Shown here: positions 15,882 through 23,430 of the stretch, piece by piece | How positions within the stretch are numbered: the first letter of the stretch is position 1 | Layout of the letters: each line of letters begins with the position of its first letter | Source of the DNA: an uncultured Alphaproteobacteria bacterium | GTDB lineage: Bacteria; Pseudomonadota; Alphaproteobacteria; Rhizobiales; Beijerinckiaceae | Assembly (NCBI GenBank): GCA_937903315.1 | Contig: CALCZO010000143.1 | Coordinates: 1 to 24,838 of the forward strand | DNA: 24,838 nt | Reading direction: 5' to 3' | The notes under the pieces: model-generated | Seen by the model: only the letters and a program-made list of their open reading frames with translations | Told to the model about the DNA's origin: nothing | Database searches by the model: none | Program-made: the position numbers and the translations under genes

Positions 15882-15896
15882 CGCCCGCTTCCGTCG

Positions 15897-17681
15897 TCAG
15901 GCCACGAAATCCTGCACGATCTCGTCAGCACCTTCGAGGATCGACACCTCCAGCGCCGCGGCTGTCGCCGCGTGGTTCTCGGCAAAGAACCGGGCATCGA
16001 TGATCCGGCGGGCGTGGGCGGGATCATGATCGCCGGCTGCAATGGCAACGCGGGCCGCCAGCGCCTGTTCGGCGAGAAAGGCTCCGCCCGCCGCCACGCC
16101 ATAGAGGCGCAGGTAGGGCGTCGCGCCCGCCAGAGCGTCGTTGGGCGCCGAGGCCAGCCTGTCCTGCATATAGGCAGTGCACCGGTCGAGCGAATCGACC
16201 GCGCCGCGCAGGATGCGGCCGATGCGGGCAAAGCCGGGATCGTTGATCGTGCCCGCCATATCGGCTGCGACCCGATAGCGGGCAATCGCCGCCTTCACCG
16301 TCTCGCCGCCGGCCAGCGGCAGCTTGCGGGTGACAAGGTCGATTGCCTGAATGCCGTTGGTGCCTTCATAGATCGCCGCGATGCGGGCGTCGCGCAGATG
16401 CTGGGCGGCGCCGGTTTCCTCGACAAAGCCCATGCCGCCGTGGATCTGCACGCCGGTGGAGGCGACCTCGATACCGATATCGGTCGAGAATGCCTTGGCG
16501 ACCGGGGTCAGCAGGCTGGCCTCGTCATGGGCCGCACGGGCAGCGGCCTTGTCCTCAAGCCGCTCGGCCCGGTCAAGCGCGCCGGCTGTCGCATAGCAGA
16601 TGGCGCGGGCCGCCGCCGTCTTGGTGCGCATGTCATAGAGCATGCGGCGCACGTCCGGGTGCTCGATGATCGGGCTCGACGTGCCGGCGGGCGCCCCGGC
16701 AGCGCGGCCCTGCCGGCGCTCGCGGGCAAAATTCAGCGCCTGCTGATAGGCGCGCTCGGCAATCGCCACGCCTTGCAGCCCGACACCGAGGCGGGCGTTG
16801 TTCATCATCGTGAACATGCAGTTGAGGCCGCGGTTCTCCTCGCCGATGAGGTAGCCGACCGCCCCGCCGTTATCGCCATAGACCATCGTGCAGGTGGGCG
16901 AGGAATGGATGCCGAGCTTGTGCTCGATCGAATGGCAGCGGACATCGTTGCGCGCACCGATGCTGCCATCGGCATTGACGAGAAACTTCGGGACGAGAAA
17001 CAGCGAGATGCCGCGCGTGCCGGGCGGCGCATCGGGCAGACGGGCCAGCACCAGATGGATGATGTTCTCCGTCAGGTCGTGCTCGCCGTAGGTGATGAAG
17101 ATCTTGCTGCCGGTGATGCGATAGCTGCCGTCCCCCGCCCGCTCGGCCTTCGCGCGCAACACCGAGAGATCGGAGCCGGCCTGCGGCTCGGTCAGGTTCA
17201 TCGTGCCGGTCCACTCGCCGGAAATCATCTTCGGGAGGTAGATCGCCTTCAGCCCATCCGCCCCATGGGCCGACAGCGCCTCGACCGCTCCGATGGTCAG
17301 CAGCGGATTGAGGCTGAACCCCATGTTGGCGGCGTTCCACAATTCGGTGCAGGCCGAATTGAGCAGCACCGGCAAGCCCTGCCCGCCGAAGTCAGGATCG
17401 GCGACGATGCTGCCCCACCCGGCGGCGGCCCAGTCGCGATAGGCTTCGAGCCAGCCCGGCGGCATCGTCACGGTGCCGTCGCGGAACGGGGTGCCGTGGC
17501 GATCACCGGTCCAGTTGAGCGGGGCAAGCCGTTCAGCGGCGAACTTTCCCGCTTCCTCGACAATCGCTTCGGCCACTCCGTCGGCCAGATCGGCATAAAC
17601 GCCGGTCTCGATCCCTTCGGCCATCCGGCCGGCATGGGTCATGGCAAACAGGATATCCTCAACCGGCGCGCGATAGCTCAT
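15897..17681 (-). CDS. Acyl-CoA dehydrogenase, DmdC/large C-terminal-domain type
   Basis: This 594-residue flavoenzyme oxidises an acyl-CoA to the 2-enoyl-CoA. It is longer than the common 380-residue type and carries the extra C-terminal domain seen in DmdC-like and FadE-like alphaproteobacterial enzymes. Visible motifs are WTGTMNLTEPQAGSDLS (157-173), ITYGEHDL, the FAD-site stretch LGIHSSPTCTM, QIHGGMGF (412-419), and the catalytic base Glu439 in AAIYEGTNGIQAIDL. The ATG at 17679-17681 has a long purine stretch with GGAGAGGAGA upstream. SRAP follows. DmdC acts on 3-methylmercaptopropionyl-CoA in DMSP demethylation, but many relatives of this length act on ordinary acyl-CoAs. The true substrate is not determined here. 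Confidence 0.92.
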   Translation of the reverse strand: MSYRAPVEDILFAMTHAGRMAEGIETGVYADLADGVAEAIVEEAGKFAAERLAPLNWTGDRHGTPFRDGTVTMPPGWLEAYRDWAAAGWGSIVADPDFGGQGLPVLLNSACTELWNAANMGFSLNPLLTIGAVEALSAHGADGLKAIYLPKMISGEWTGTMNLTEPQAGSDLSVLRAKAERAGDGSYRITGSKIFITYGEHDLTENIIHLVLARLPDAPPGTRGISLFLVPKFLVNADGSIGARNDVRCHSIEHKLGIHSSPTCTMVYGDNGGAVGYLIGEENRGLNCMFTMMNNARLGVGLQGVAIAERAYQQALNFARERRQGRAAGAPAGTSSPIIEHPDVRRMLYDMRTKTAAARAICYATAGALDRAERLEDKAAARAAHDEASLLTPVAKAFSTDIGIEVASTGVQIHGGMGFVEETGAAQHLRDARIAAIYEGTNGIQAIDLVTRKLPLAGGETVKAAIARYRVAADMAGTINDPGFARIGRILRGAVDSLDRCTAYMQDRLASAPNDALAGATPYLRLYGVAAGGAFLAEQALAARVAIAAGDHDPAHARRIIDARFFAENHAATAAALEVSILEGADEIVQDFVA

Positions 17682-17814
17682 AGGCTGTCTCCTCTCCTCT
17701 CTTCTTAGAAACTGGAACCGCCGCTGCCAACTGGCAATGCGCGCGACTTTCGCCGCACAGGGCGCACCCGTTCGGGGAGTTGCACCGTCGGGACGGCTCG
17801 GTTACAGCCTCGGC

Positions 17815-18807
17815 ATGACGCGCCTGCTGCCCCCGACCGATGACGGACTTGCCGAAGCCGTGCGCCTGCTGGGCGAAGGGCGGCTGATCGGGATGCCGAC
17901 CGAGACGGTTTACGGTCTGGCTGCCGATGCGACCGATGCGTCGGCAGTCGCCGGCATCTATGCGGCGAAGGGGCGTCCTCAGTTCAATCCGCTGATCTCG
18001 CATGTCGCCGACCTGGCAGCGGCGCTGCGCGAAGGCGTGTTCGATGACCGGGCGCTCAGGCTGGCACATGCCTTCTGGCCCGGGCCGCTGACGCTGGTCG
18101 TGCCCCGCGCCGACGGCGGACAGACCGTCGATCTCGCCCGCGCCGGGCTGGACAGCATCGGTCTCCGGGTCCCATCCCATCCGCTGGCCCAACGCCTGCT
18201 CAGGGCCTTCGGCAAGCCGGTCGCGGCGCCGAGCGCCAACCGGTCCGGCCATGTCTCGCCGACGACAGCTGCCCATGTCCTTGCCGACCTTGACGGCCGC
18301 ATTGACGCCGTGCTCGACGGCGGAGCGGCCGAGGCCGGGCTGGAATCAACAATTGTCGGTTGTGTTGACGGCAAGGCGTGGCTGCTGCGGGCCGGCGTCA
18401 TCACCCGCACCATGCTGGCCGAGGTGATCGGCGAGGCGGTCTGCGATCCTGATCGGCCGAGTGATGACAATACCCCGCTGGCCCCCGGCAGGCTCTCCGC
18501 CCACTATGCGCCGAACACGCCCGTGCGGCTCAATGCAGCCATGATTCGGCCCGGGGAAGCCGCACTTTGCTTCGGAATGCCACTGCCGGCCGGGCATGAT
18601 CAGGCCATCGCGATGCAGCAGCTGTCAGAATCCGGTAACCTCGTCGAAGCGGCTTCAAGACTGTACGATTCACTGCGAAAACTCGATAAAATCGGCGCTT
18701 GCGCGATTGCAATTGCAAAAATACCGTCTGAAGGGCTGGGTGAAGCCATCAATGACCGCTTGAAGCGCGCAGCTTACCAGACTACGGGTCTGATAATAAA
18801 GACATAG
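17815..18807 (+). CDS. L-threonylcarbamoyladenylate synthase (Sua5 type)
   Basis: This 330-residue enzyme makes threonylcarbamoyl-AMP from threonine, bicarbonate and ATP, the first step of the t6A37 tRNA modification. The YrdC domain shows PTETVYGLAADA (28-39), YAAKGRPQFNPLI, and APSANRSGHVSPTTA. The protein is longer than TsaC and has the extra C-terminal Sua5 domain after a linker near APGRLSAHYAP. I chose the ATG at 17815 (MTRLLPPTDD) because it fits family starts; the frame upstream is open but not coding-like. It is divergent from the acyl-CoA dehydrogenase gene with a 133-bp gap in which I see no clear promoter. The last 150 bp are noticeably richer in A/T than the rest of the gene. Confidence 0.94.
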   Translation: MTRLLPPTDDGLAEAVRLLGEGRLIGMPTETVYGLAADATDASAVAGIYAAKGRPQFNPLISHVADLAAALREGVFDDRALRLAHAFWPGPLTLVVPRADGGQTVDLARAGLDSIGLRVPSHPLAQRLLRAFGKPVAAPSANRSGHVSPTTAAHVLADLDGRIDAVLDGGAAEAGLESTIVGCVDGKAWLLRAGVITRTMLAEVIGEAVCDPDRPSDDNTPLAPGRLSAHYAPNTPVRLNAAMIRPGEAALCFGMPLPAGHDQAIAMQQLSESGNLVEAASRLYDSLRKLDKIGACAIAIAKIPSEGLGEAINDRLKRAAYQTTGLIIKT

Positions 18808-18850
18808 ACTGTTTACGTCAGAACCGGGCATTGCGTGCTGACACTCACAG

Positions 18851-18863
18851 GTTGTGTTACAAC
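18851..18863. promoter_or_regulatory. Short inverted repeat before the LysR gene
   Basis: GTTGT and ACAAC flank GTT, ending 7 bp before the LysR-type gene's ATG. LysR regulators often bind T-N11-A inverted repeats near their own promoter, and TTGTGTTACAA is similar, though shorter. This position so close to the start would suit autorepression. The match is short and could be chance. Confidence 0.3.
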
Positions 18864-18870
18864 GGCAAAC

Positions 18871-19764
18871 ATGCAAGCCATGGAATGGGACGACTTCAGG
18901 CTCGTCAAGACAATCGCGGAGCATCGAGCGCTCGGCCCGGCGGCTGACGCGCTCAAGCTCAATCATTCAACCGTGTTCCGCAAGCTGAATGCGCTTGAGG
19001 AGCAGCTGGGCACGCGCATCTTCGAACGATCGCGCAACGGCTATGCCCTGACAGCGGCCGGCGAGGACATGCTCGTCATTGCCGGTCAGATGGCAGAGGC
19101 CGTCAACGATTTCGAACGACGTGTGGCCGGCATGGATGCCCGGCCAACCGGGGAAGTCCGGGTGACGACCACTGAATCCATCTTTTCATTTTTGCTCGCG
19201 CCGATTTTCGCCCGGTTCCGCGAGGCCTATCCGGGGATCACGCTGGACGTGATCATCGATTCGCGACCGCTCAATCTGTCGCGGCGCGATGCCGATGTCG
19301 CCATCCGCGCCTCAAGCGAACCACAGGAGACCCTGGTCGGACGGCGGATCGCCACCATGGCCTGGGCGCCTTACGCCGCCGCTGGTGCCATGCTGCCAGC
19401 CACCGATGATGTGTTCGCGCTCGACGGACCGTGGATCGGGTACAGCGAGCCGATCTCGCTGTCCCATGCCGGGCGATGGATCGCGGCGCGTCTGGGCGAC
19501 GAGCGCCATGTCATGACCGTCAATACGGTGTCGGCCCTGTCGCAGCTTGTCGCATCCGGTGCCGGCCTCGGCTTCCTGCCCTGCTTTGCCGGGGACCAGA
19601 TCAAGAGCCTCAAGCGGCTGGCCGATCCCGAGAGGGAAAATGCATCCGCGCTGTGGGTGCTGACCCATGCAGACCTGCGCCGCTCCGTGCGGACCCGCGC
19701 GTTTCTCGACTTCATCGCCGGCGAACTCAGCAAGAACCGCAAGCTGATCGAAGGCACGCGATAA
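18871..19764 (+). CDS. LysR-family transcriptional regulator
   Basis: This 297-residue regulator has an N-terminal winged helix-turn-helix (residues 1-60) with the LysR pattern LGPAADALKLNHSTVFRKLNALEEQLGTRIFER. The helical linker (about 60-90) and the effector domain (TGEVRVTTTESIFSFLLAPIFARF, then DADVAIRAS) are typical. The inducer cannot be inferred. The ATG at 18871 is preferred; a second at 18880 would shorten it by three residues. It lies 63 bp after the Sua5-type gene and ends 4 bp before the convergent acuI-like gene. Since LysR proteins often control adjacent genes, the MFS-acuI unit is a possible target. However, they usually sit divergent from their targets, which is not the case here. 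Confidence 0.92.
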   Translation: MQAMEWDDFRLVKTIAEHRALGPAADALKLNHSTVFRKLNALEEQLGTRIFERSRNGYALTAAGEDMLVIAGQMAEAVNDFERRVAGMDARPTGEVRVTTTESIFSFLLAPIFARFREAYPGITLDVIIDSRPLNLSRRDADVAIRASSEPQETLVGRRIATMAWAPYAAAGAMLPATDDVFALDGPWIGYSEPISLSHAGRWIAARLGDERHVMTVNTVSALSQLVASGAGLGFLPCFAGDQIKSLKRLADPERENASALWVLTHADLRRSVRTRAFLDFIAGELSKNRKLIEGTR

Positions 19765-19768
19765 TCCG

Positions 19769-20761
19769 CTAGCCGTCGATCGCCACCACCGTACGGCCGC
19801 GCACCGTCCCATCAAGAATGGCACGGGCGGTCGGCATGATCGCGTCAAAGCCGATGGTGCGCGTCATCGCATCGAGCACCGTCATGTCCATGTCGCGCAC
19901 GACGCGGTCCCACACCTGCAACCGCAACGCACGCGGCGCGGGCACGGAGTTGACACCCAGCAGGGCGACGCCGCGCAGGATGAACGGCGCGACGGTTGTC
20001 GGCAGGTCCATGCCCTGCGCAAGGCCGCATGCGGCGATGGCGCCGTTCGCCCGCGTCATCGACAGCGCATTGGCCAGCGTGGTGGACCCCACCGAGTCGA
20101 TGCCGGCGGCCCACCGTTCACGCGCCAGCGGACGCAACGGGCCGGTCAGTTCCGCCCGGTCAATCACTTCGGCGGCACCGAGCCCCTTGAGGTAGTCGGC
20201 CTCCGCCAGGCGCCCGGTCGAGGCGATGACCTGCCAGCCGAGGCGGGCCAGAACCGCAACAGCCACCGAACCGACACCCCCGGCGGCACCGGTCACGAGC
20301 ACCGGGCCATCGCCTGGCGTCATGCCGTGCCGCTCAAGCGCCATGATCGCCTGAACGGCGGTGAAGCCTGCCGTGCCGATCGCCATGGCGCGTGCGGCTG
20401 TCAGCCCCTTGGGCAGCGGCACGAGCCAATCGCCCTTGACCCGTGCCCGTTCGGCGTAGCCGCCTGAATGGGTCTCGCCGACGCCCCAACCGGTCAGGAT
20501 CACCGCATCGCCCGGCGCATAGCGCGGATCGTCCGAGGTTTCGACTCGGCCGCAGAAATCGATGCCGGGAATCAGCGGAAATGTCCGCACCACCGGCGAC
20601 TTGCCGGTGATGGCCAGCCCGTCCTTGTAGTTGATGGTGGAATGGCTGACGCGCACCGTGACGTCGCCGGCCATCAGGTCGCCATCGGTCAGCCGCCGTT
20701 CCTCGCAGCGATAACCCGCCTCGTCCTTCATCACCACAAGCGCACGAAACCCTGCCGTCAT
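19769..20761 (-). CDS. acuI: AcuI/YhdH-type acryloyl-CoA reductase (MDR family)
   Basis: This 330-residue medium-chain reductase is of the YhdH/AcuI group, which reduces acryloyl-CoA to propionyl-CoA with NADPH. Group-specific segments are STINYKDGLAITGKSPVVR near the N-terminus, IPGIDFCGRV, VILTGWGVGETHSGGYAERAR, and the Rossmann motif TGAAGGVGSVAVAVL near residue 150. The C-terminal VRGRTVVAIDG is also typical. The catalytic zinc ligands of alcohol dehydrogenases are absent, as expected. I chose the ATG at 20759-20761 because AAGGGGA lies 8 nt upstream; the frame is open two codons earlier with TTG. It lies 31 bp after the MFS gene on the same strand, so the two are probably one transcript. 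The convergent LysR gene ends 4 bp away. Confidence 0.9.
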   Translation of the reverse strand: MTAGFRALVVMKDEAGYRCEERRLTDGDLMAGDVTVRVSHSTINYKDGLAITGKSPVVRTFPLIPGIDFCGRVETSDDPRYAPGDAVILTGWGVGETHSGGYAERARVKGDWLVPLPKGLTAARAMAIGTAGFTAVQAIMALERHGMTPGDGPVLVTGAAGGVGSVAVAVLARLGWQVIASTGRLAEADYLKGLGAAEVIDRAELTGPLRPLARERWAAGIDSVGSTTLANALSMTRANGAIAACGLAQGMDLPTTVAPFILRGVALLGVNSVPAPRALRLQVWDRVVRDMDMTVLDAMTRTIGFDAIMPTARAILDGTVRGRTVVAIDG

Positions 20762-20792
20762 CGCCAATCCCCTTGCCTGCCCGCGCCTCGCC

Positions 20793-22022
20793 TCACACCG
20801 CCGCCACGCGCGCCGGCGCTGCGGCTTGCCTGATCGGCAGATTGATCACCGCCGAGGCAATCCCGAGCGCGATCGAGGCATACCAGATCAGATCATAGTT
20901 GCCTTGCGCCTCATAGAGCAGGCCGCCCAGCCAGACACCGAGAAAGCTGCCGACCTGATGGGAAAAGAACACAAAGCCGAACAGCATGGCCATGTCCTTA
21001 ATGCCGAACATGACGGCAACCAGCGATGAGGTCGGCGGGACGGTGGACAGCCACAACAGCCCCATGAAGGCACCGAAGAACACGGCGGACCATGGCGTGA
21101 CCGGCAAGGCGATGAAAATGAAGATCGCCACCGAGCGCAAGGCGTAGATGATCGCCAGCAGATAGGGCTGGGACATCCGTGAGCACAGCCAGCCGGCGCC
21201 GAGCGAGCCGACGATGTTGAACAGGCCAATCGATGCGACGACCCAGCCGCCGATCGCCAGATCAAGCCCGGCATCCTTCATATAGGCCGGCAAATGCACC
21301 GTGATGAATGCCAGATGGAAGCCGCAGGTGAAGAAACCGAGCACCAGCAGGATATAGTCCCGGTGCGAGAACGCATGCGCGAGCGTCTGCCGGAGCGACG
21401 GCGGGGGCGGACCGGCGGCAACCTTCTGATCCGCCGCCACTTTGGTCCTGAGCGCGAAGGCAAGCGGGATGGACACAACCATGATCGCCGCAAAGACCAG
21501 CAATGCGCCGCGCCAGCCCATCGTCTCGATCAGCCCGACAGACAGCGGCGAGAACAGGAACTGGCCAAAGGAACCGGCCGCTGTGCCCAGCCCATAGGCA
21601 ACGCCGCGCCGTTCGGCCGGAAGGATCTTGGTGAAAGCGGCCAGAACGAGATTGAACGAACAGCCCGAAAGCGCGAGACCGAACATCACGCCGGCCGAGA
21701 TATTGAACAGCACGGGAGTGGTCGACACCGTCATCAGCGCCAGCCCGGCCGCATAGAGCACCAGACCTGCTACAAGAACGAGAACCGTGCCGAACCTGTC
21801 GGCAATGCGGCCTGCAAACGGCTGGCCTGCGCCCCAGAGCAGGTTCTGCACCGCAATGGCAAAGCCGAAAGTATCGCGGCCCCAGCCAAATTCCGAGATG
21901 ACCGGAAGCTGGAAAAAGCCCATGGCCCCACGCGGCCCGAAGGTCGCCATTGACAGGATGCAGCCCGCCGCGATCACTATCGTCGGGGACAGGCCGCGCA
22001 ACGCGGTCGGATGTCTCGCCAT
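20793..22022 (-). CDS. MFS transporter (monocarboxylate/oxalate-type)
   Basis: This 409-residue inner-membrane carrier has about 12 predicted helices in two halves, with a polar cytoplasmic loop near residues 200-215 (TKVAADQKVAAGPPPP). MFS motif A is visible as GRIADRFGTVLV after helix 2, and GLALSGCSFNLVLAAFTKILP is typical of helix 4 and the following loop. The pattern resembles the oxalate/formate and monocarboxylate transporter group, but substrate cannot be read. I chose the ATG at 22020-22022 because GAGAGGGA lies about 9 nt before it; the in-frame GTG six bases earlier is too close to that site. It is followed after 31 bp by acuI, hinting at uptake of a short organic acid or precursor that yields acryloyl-CoA. 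It is divergent from nadA. Confidence 0.88.
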   Translation of the reverse strand: MARHPTALRGLSPTIVIAAGCILSMATFGPRGAMGFFQLPVISEFGWGRDTFGFAIAVQNLLWGAGQPFAGRIADRFGTVLVLVAGLVLYAAGLALMTVSTTPVLFNISAGVMFGLALSGCSFNLVLAAFTKILPAERRGVAYGLGTAAGSFGQFLFSPLSVGLIETMGWRGALLVFAAIMVVSIPLAFALRTKVAADQKVAAGPPPPSLRQTLAHAFSHRDYILLVLGFFTCGFHLAFITVHLPAYMKDAGLDLAIGGWVVASIGLFNIVGSLGAGWLCSRMSQPYLLAIIYALRSVAIFIFIALPVTPWSAVFFGAFMGLLWLSTVPPTSSLVAVMFGIKDMAMLFGFVFFSHQVGSFLGVWLGGLLYEAQGNYDLIWYASIALGIASAVINLPIRQAAAPARVAAV

Positions 22023-22077
22023 CGTCACAGTCCCTCTCGACTCACTCGGACGCCCGCTGGCCGGCGTGCGGACTGTC

Positions 22078-22091
22078 TTCGCTTTAGCGAA
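22078..22091. promoter_or_regulatory. Palindromic candidate operator upstream of the MFS-acuI unit
   Basis: TTCGCT and AGCGAA flank TT in a perfect inverted repeat 56 bp upstream of the MFS start. A further half-site TTCGCT recurs at 22128-22133, and an imperfect one (GACCGCTAA) at 22102-22110. This cluster suits a dimeric regulator of the MFS-acuI unit. Neither half resembles the CTCA/TGAG sites near nadA, so two separate regulators are implied. Confidence 0.45.
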
Positions 22092-22132
22092 ATTTCCATT
22101 CGACCGCTAAGATTTTTCCATGCATTTTTCGC

Positions 22133-22161
22133 TAGCCAAAGCCGGCAAAGCACCGTATAAT
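22133..22161 (+). promoter_or_regulatory. Probable nadA promoter
   Basis: TATAAT (22156-22161) is a perfect -10 hexamer, with TAGCCA (22133-22138, four of six matches to TTGACA) 17 bp upstream. Transcription would start near 22168, inside the first of the two palindromes described next. An operator placed there fits a repressor. Confidence 0.55.
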
Positions 22162-22181
22162 AATTCTCAACTTGAGCATAA
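22161..22181. promoter_or_regulatory. Candidate NadQ-type operator 1
   Basis: Arms TAATTCTCA and TGAGCATAA flank ACT; seven of nine arm positions are complementary, with the core CTCA-N3-TGAG perfect. It overlaps the -10 end and the expected transcription start of nadA. The centre (22171) is 55 bp from that of site 2, close to five helical turns. Confidence 0.55.
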
Positions 22182-22215
22182 GAGAGCGGCTCGTCCGCAT
22201 TTTGTTTCGACCTAT

Positions 22216-22236
22216 ATATGCTCAATATGAGGATAT
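22216..22236. promoter_or_regulatory. Candidate NadQ-type operator 2
   Basis: Arms ATATGCTCA and TGAGGATAT flank ATA; eight of nine arm positions are complementary, with the core CTCA-N3-TGAG again perfect. It lies in the 5' leader, ending 10 bp before the chosen nadA ATG and just before its ribosome site. A repressor here would block elongation or pair with site 1. Confidence 0.6.
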
Positions 22237-22246
22237 GGAGACGGAC

Positions 22247-23335
22247 ATGAGTGGCTCTGTGGCAACCGGCGTTTCGGCCAAGGCTGTGGGCAAAACCGGC
22301 CCCGGCGCGCAGTCGCGGCGGTTCGAACCGCTGCCGATGCCGGATCTGAGCTACACGCCCGAGGTCGAGCGTGAGACCGCCCATCTTTACGAGCGCGTGT
22401 CGCACATCATCCCGCCGGTCGAGTGGCCGTTCCATGCGCCTTACGTCGCGGCGATCAACCGCCTGAAGAAGGAGCGCGACGCGGTCCTGCTGGCGCACAA
22501 CTACCAGACGCCGGAAATCTACAACTGCGTCGCCGATGTCGTCGGCGATTCGCTGCAGCTTGCCCGGCTGGCGACCAAGACCTCCGCCAGCGTGATCATC
22601 CAGGGCGGCGTGCATTTCATGGCCGAGACATCGAAGCTGCTGAACCCCGACAAGACGGTCCTGATCCCCGACCTGAAGGCCGGGTGCTCGCTCGCCTCGT
22701 CGATCACCGGGGCGGATGTGCGGCTGCTGCGCCAGCGCTACCCGGGCGTTCCGGTCGTTGCCTATGTCAACACCTCGGCCGACGTGAAGGCGGAGGTCGA
22801 CATCTGCTGCACCTCATCGAACGCCGTCCATGTCGTCGAGAGCCTCGGCGTCGACCATGTGCTGTTCGTTCCCGATCAGTACCTTGCCAAGTATGTCGCC
22901 TCCAAGACCAAGGTCAGGATCACCGCCTGGCATGGGGCCTGCGAGGTGCACGAGCGGTTTACCGGCGACGAACTCCGCCGCTACCGCGAGGGCGATCCGA
23001 CGCTGAAGATCATCGCCCATCCCGAATGCCCGCCCGATGTGATTGCCGAGGCCGATTTCACCGGCTCGACCGCCGGCATGATCGATTATGCCAAGGCCCA
23101 GCGCGGCGGACGGGTGCTGCTGGTCACCGAATGCTCGATGGCCGACAATGTGGCCGCGAGCGCGCGCGATGTCGAGTTCGTCAGGCCGTGCAACCTGTGC
23201 CCGCATATGAAGCGGATCACCCTGCCGAAGATTCTCGACAGCCTGATCTACATGCAGCACGAGGTCACCATCGAGCCCGAACTGGCCGCGCGCGCGCGCC
23301 GTTCCGTCGAGCGGATGGTCAATCTCAACAACTGA
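22247..23335 (+). CDS. nadA: Quinolinate synthase
   Basis: This 362-residue cytoplasmic enzyme condenses iminoaspartate with dihydroxyacetone phosphate to quinolinate in de novo NAD synthesis. It needs a [4Fe-4S] cluster; the likely ligands are Cys147 (KAGCSLASS), Cys232 (WHGACEVHE) and Cys318 (PCNLCPHM). Other family segments are LLAHNYQTPEI, VYVNTSADVKAE-like AYVNTSADVKAE, and FTGSTAGMIDYA. I chose the ATG at 22247 because GGAG lies 6 nt upstream; the in-frame ATG at 22235 has no usable site, and a TTG start at 22172 would lie inside the operator region. It is followed by nadB after 95 bp. Regulation by the two upstream palindromes is likely. Confidence 0.97.
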   Translation: MSGSVATGVSAKAVGKTGPGAQSRRFEPLPMPDLSYTPEVERETAHLYERVSHIIPPVEWPFHAPYVAAINRLKKERDAVLLAHNYQTPEIYNCVADVVGDSLQLARLATKTSASVIIQGGVHFMAETSKLLNPDKTVLIPDLKAGCSLASSITGADVRLLRQRYPGVPVVAYVNTSADVKAEVDICCTSSNAVHVVESLGVDHVLFVPDQYLAKYVASKTKVRITAWHGACEVHERFTGDELRRYREGDPTLKIIAHPECPPDVIAEADFTGSTAGMIDYAKAQRGGRVLLVTECSMADNVAASARDVEFVRPCNLCPHMKRITLPKILDSLIYMQHEVTIEPELAARARRSVERMVNLNN

Positions 23336-23346
23336 TCGCCCGGTCG

Positions 23347-23371
23347 TGGCGGCAGCCCGGCGCTGCCGCCA
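23347..23371 (+). promoter_or_regulatory. Strong hairpin between nadA and nadB
   Basis: TGGCGGCAGC and GCTGCCGCCA form a perfect 10-bp stem with a 5-nt loop (CCGGC), 12 bp after the nadA stop. No T-run follows, so readthrough into nadB is expected. Possible roles are 3'-end protection of the nadA message, a processing site that sets different NadA and NadB levels, or a partial terminator. A weaker hairpin (CCTGC-TCCG-GCAGG) follows near 23387-23400. Confidence 0.5.
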
Positions 23372-23430
23372 TGATCGCTCCTTGCCCTGCTCCGGCAGGC
23401 CGCGTGCATTCAGCCAGGGAGAACAACCGG

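Noticed and set aside
15216..17708. An 830-codon open frame on the plus strand
   Set aside because: It is antisense to the SRAP and acyl-CoA dehydrogenase genes, has Arg/Gly/His-rich low-complexity content and no family resemblance. Such shadows are expected in GC-rich DNA.
18640..18807. AT-richer 3' end of the Sua5-type gene as a sign of horizontal transfer or frameshift
   Set aside because: The frame stays open with a plausible Sua5 C-terminal domain; the shift in composition is modest and short.
22172..22246. An upstream TTG start that would lengthen NadA by 25 residues
   Set aside because: It lies within the operator/promoter region, has no ribosome site, and GGAG precedes the ATG at 22247.
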